From DASZQL01 sp964391865 (GTDB taxonomy: Bacteria; Planctomycetota; Phycisphaerae; Phycisphaerales; UBA1924): a stretch of DNA of 64,000 bases. Positions 62,052 through 64,000 of the stretch are shown here, in pieces. Both the position numbers and the translations under genes were made by a program. Below the pieces are notes generated by a model. That model saw only the letters and a list, made by a program, of their open reading frames with translations. It ran no database searches and was not told where the DNA came from. How positions within the stretch are numbered: position 1 is the stretch's first letter; every line of letters starts with the position of its first letter. The DNA lies in assembly GCA_964391865.1 (NCBI GenBank), contig CAYMNQ010000008.1, positions 24,989-88,988 on the forward strand, in the 5' to 3' direction.

Positions 62052-62780
62052 ATGACCACTGCTCGCCCGACGCTCCGCCGAGTGCTGCTGAAACTGTCCG
62101 GGGAGGCATTCTGCTCGAAAGACGGCTTCGGGATCGACTCGCCCGAGCTGAAACTCATCGCGTCCGAGATCGCCAGCGCCAAGAGCGCGGGGGCGCAGAT
62201 CGCCGTGGTCGTCGGGGGCGGGAACATCATCCGCGGCGCTCAGCTCGCGCAGGACCAGATCATCCATCAAGCGACGGCCGACTACATGGGCATGCTCGGC
62301 ACGGTCATCAACGGGCTGGCGCTGCGCGAGGCGCTCGAAGTCTCGGGGCACCCCGCGCGGTGCATGACGGCGGTGGGCATCCCGGCGGTCGCCGAGCCGT
62401 TCATCCGGCTCCGTGCGCTGCGCCACATGGAGAAGGGGCGCATCGTGATCCTCGCGGGCGGCACGGGAAACCCGTACTTCACCACCGATACGGCGGCGAC
62501 GCTCCGCGCCACGGAACTCGGCTGCGACATCGTGCTGAAAGCAACGAAAGTGGACGGCGTCTACTCCGCCGACCCGAAGAAGGTGCCGGACGCGACGCGC
62601 TACGACCACCTGTCATTCAGCGAAGCGATTCAGAAGAAGCTCGCGGTGATGGACCAGACGGCCCTCGCGATGTGCCAGGAACAGAAGCTGCCGGTGATCG
62701 TGTTCGACTTCAAGAAGCCGGGGAACATCCGGCGGGTGATCGCGGGTGAGGATATTGGGACGTACATTCATAACGGGTGA
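62052..62780 (+). CDS. pyrH: UMP kinase
   Basis: A 242-aa hexameric amino-acid-kinase-family enzyme that phosphorylates UMP to UDP with ATP for pyrimidine nucleotide synthesis. Motifs are RVLLKLSGEAF, AVVVGGGNIIRGAQ, DYMGMLGTVINGLALREAL, VILAGGTGNPYFTTDTAATL (nucleotide binding) and KATKVDGVYSADPKKVPDAT. The length is typical. The next gene on the same strand, 65 bp on, is frr, as in the conserved tsf-pyrH-frr order, although tsf is not upstream here; the vWA operon is divergent instead. Cytoplasmic. Confidence 0.96.
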   Translation: MTTARPTLRRVLLKLSGEAFCSKDGFGIDSPELKLIASEIASAKSAGAQIAVVVGGGNIIRGAQLAQDQIIHQATADYMGMLGTVINGLALREALEVSGHPARCMTAVGIPAVAEPFIRLRALRHMEKGRIVILAGGTGNPYFTTDTAATLRATELGCDIVLKATKVDGVYSADPKKVPDATRYDHLSFSEAIQKKLAVMDQTALAMCQEQKLPVIVFDFKKPGNIRRVIAGEDIGTYIHNG

Positions 62781-62845
62781 CGAAGCGCGTTTTTGCGTAT
62801 GATTTGTCACGTTTCTCGCATCAGGATCCCTCGGAGCCAATCGCA

Positions 62846-63418
62846 ATGGCCATGACCCCCGATACCATCCTCAAAGACGCCAAGACCTCGATGGACAAGG
62901 CGTTCGACTACCTCAAGAGCGAGCTGAAGGGCATCCGCACCGGGCGGGCCACGCCGGCGCTCGTCGAGTTCGTGAAGGTGGACTACTACGGCTCGACGAA
63001 CGACCTGAAGGCGCTCGCGGCGATCAGCGTGCCCGAGCCGACGCAGATCCTGATCAAGCCCTTCGACCCGGCGAGCGTGAACGAGATCAAGAAGGCGATC
63101 GAAGCCGCCAACCTCGGCTTGAACCCGATGGTGGAGGCGAAGCAGATCCGCGTGAACATCCCGCCGCTGTCGAAGGACCGGCGCACGCAGCTCGTCGGGC
63201 AGGCGAAGAAGATGGCGGAGGACGCGAAGGTCGCCGTGCGGAACGTGCGGCGTGACGCGAACAAGCACGCCGAGCAGCTCGAAAAGGCGAAGGACCTGCA
63301 CCTGTCGGAGGATCAGATCGCCGACCTGAAGGACAAGATTCAGGAGATGCTGAAGAAGCACGAATCGGAGATCGACAAGCTGCTGGAGTCGAAGAGCAAG
63401 GAAGTGATGGAGGTGTAA
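62846..63418 (+). CDS. frr: Ribosome recycling factor
   Basis: A 190-aa protein from ATG 62846, with GGAG (62833-62836) 9 nt upstream; an ATG six bases on is also possible. With EF-G it splits post-termination ribosomes. Family motifs are KSELKGIRTGRATPALVEFV, VDYYGSTNDLKALAAISVPE, PTQILIKPFDPASVNEIKKA and NIPPLSKDRRTQLVGQAKKM, then EDAKVAVRNVRRDANKHAEQ. The two-domain L shape is complete. Probably co-transcribed with pyrH. Confidence 0.97.
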   Translation: MAMTPDTILKDAKTSMDKAFDYLKSELKGIRTGRATPALVEFVKVDYYGSTNDLKALAAISVPEPTQILIKPFDPASVNEIKKAIEAANLGLNPMVEAKQIRVNIPPLSKDRRTQLVGQAKKMAEDAKVAVRNVRRDANKHAEQLEKAKDLHLSEDQIADLKDKIQEMLKKHESEIDKLLESKSKEVMEV

Positions 63419-63510
63419 GGCCTCTGCTCGCTCAGCTCGATCCCCTGACGCGATGATTTGGCACGAACGCCGTATTTCCCGCGATGTTTTCGTTCTGAAC
63501 GAAGAAAAAT

Positions 63511-63541
63511 GCCCCGAGCGACGGTGGGAGCCGCTCGGGGC
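63511..63541 (-). terminator. Hairpin after frr, T-run on minus strand
   Basis: GCCCCGAGCG (63511-63520) and CGCTCGGGGC (63532-63541) form a perfect 10-bp stem. A-rich sequence precedes it on the plus strand, so on the minus strand it is followed by ATTTTTC. It fits a terminator for leftward transcription better than for frr, but may act both ways. Confidence 0.5.
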
Positions 63542-63605
63542 GATGGTCGAAGGGCGGCCTTCCTCATTGCGAGGCGCTCTGCCCTTCGCTGGTGGGCGAG
63601 TTTCC

Positions 63606-63694
63606 GGCTTGAAGCTCGAGGCTCGGAGCTTGGAGCCGATCAGATCACGGTTCGTCCCTTCTGGCTTCAAGCTCCAAGCTTCGAGCTTCAAGCC
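63606..63694. repeat. 32-bp imperfect inverted repeat
   Basis: Arms 63606-63637 and 63663-63694 (core GGCTTGAAGCTCGA) are complementary except for three positions, with a 25-nt loop. Same class of long inverted repeat as at 14833-15002 and 34853-34924. Confidence 0.75.
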
Positions 63695-63945
63695 CTCTCT
63701 GCAATGCCGAGCAGGCGTTCTCCTCGTGATCGACCCGGGCTCGCGGTCCATGGCCAATCAAGGCCCATCCGCGCTCCCGGCGGCGAGTCGGGCGGCACAA
63801 ACTCCTCCGCACCGCCCGCGGCGAGGATCCATCCTCGCCGGCCGTTCGATCACTCGGATTGTTCACGCCTGTTCGACGTGTTCGGCCCATCGGAGCAGAG
63901 CCGAAAACAAGGCATCAAGGCCTCGAGGCATCAAGCCATCAAGTC

Positions 63946-64000
63946 AAGAAGAAGAAGAAGAAGAAGAAGAAGAAGAAGAAGAAGAAGAAGAAGAAGAAGA
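63946..64000. repeat. AAG trinucleotide microsatellite at the window end
   Basis: About eighteen AAG units run to the last base. In a GC-rich genome such a run often marks an unresolved assembly end or a genuine low-complexity tract; the window edge prevents seeing its other side. Confidence 0.95.

Larger units (their letters stand above)
63419..64000. other. Gene-free tail with repeats
   Basis: No supported gene to the window end. It holds a 10-bp perfect hairpin (63511-63541), a 32-bp imperfect inverted repeat (63606-63694), GGCATCAAG-type short repeats around 63911-63940 and a 55-nt AAG microsatellite. Confidence 0.55.

Noticed and set aside
63645..63890. Minus-strand 81-aa frame near the window end
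   Set aside because: Starts and ends inside repeat sequence, Arg-rich, no supporting signal.

Overview
The window is high-GC DNA (one 100-N scaffold gap at 8991-9090) and most likely comes from a planctomycete, probably class Phycisphaerae. This is an inference from gene content: many secreted proteins with dockerin-type calcium repeats, PEP-CTERM-like tails ending in RRR clusters, an ECF sigma factor beside a Ser/Thr kinase with TPRs, DUF1573 and DUF6065 proteins, fused SecDF, and TTG/GTG starts. No 16S gene or other decisive phylogenetic marker was seen.

Layout. 1-9.6 kb: secreted surface proteins, namely a truncated dockerin protein, a PEP-CTERM protein, and a giant (about 2494 aa) multidomain protein that contains an AT-richer cassette and the scaffold gap. 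9.6-16.6 kb: an accessory region with a nucleotidyltransferase/winged-helix pair, a decayed gene, a DUF1801 protein, a lipoprotein, a GNAT acetyltransferase, a DUF899 protein and rlmE, separated by gene-free stretches full of palindromic repeats. 16.8-22.3 kb: a MacA/MacB/TolC-type export operon. 22.4-25.6 kb: a divergent ECF sigma / Ser-Thr kinase pair. 25.6-27.2 kb: two tandem paralogous secreted proteins whose C-terminal ends differ (dockerin versus PEP-CTERM). 27.3-41 kb: a DUF6065 protein, a heavy-metal RND efflux operon with Cys/His- and His-rich accessory proteins, SCO plus haem O synthase (cytochrome oxidase assembly), a secreted nuclease/phosphatase-fold protein, tRNA-Arg(UCU) and feoA-feoB with a small membrane ORF. 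41.5-46.5 kb: a DUF4097 lipoprotein, a DUF1573 protein, an aldo/keto reductase, an FAD oxidoreductase and a LysM protein. 46.6-52.2 kb: the tgt-yajC-secDF cluster. 52.4-54 kb: a small protein, a single-domain response regulator and an orphan. 54-61.9 kb: a four-gene, translationally coupled operon (vWA protein, two long helical-repeat proteins, a zinc-ribbon protein). 62-63.4 kb: pyrH and frr, then repeats to the end.

How the genes work together. Housekeeping genes cover translation (tgt, rlmE, tRNA, pyrH/frr) and secretion (yajC-secDF), the route by which the many signal-peptide proteins would leave the cytoplasm. The 28-41 kb block gathers metal functions: transition-metal efflux, copper delivery and haem synthesis for cytochrome oxidase, and ferrous iron uptake.

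The most unusual observations are a 91-bp multi-hairpin palindromic element sitting in frame inside tgt, which adds about 49 residues next to its zinc site; several families of palindromic repeats between genes; the uncharacterised vWA/helical-repeat operon; and the tandem paralogs with exchanged C-terminal modules.
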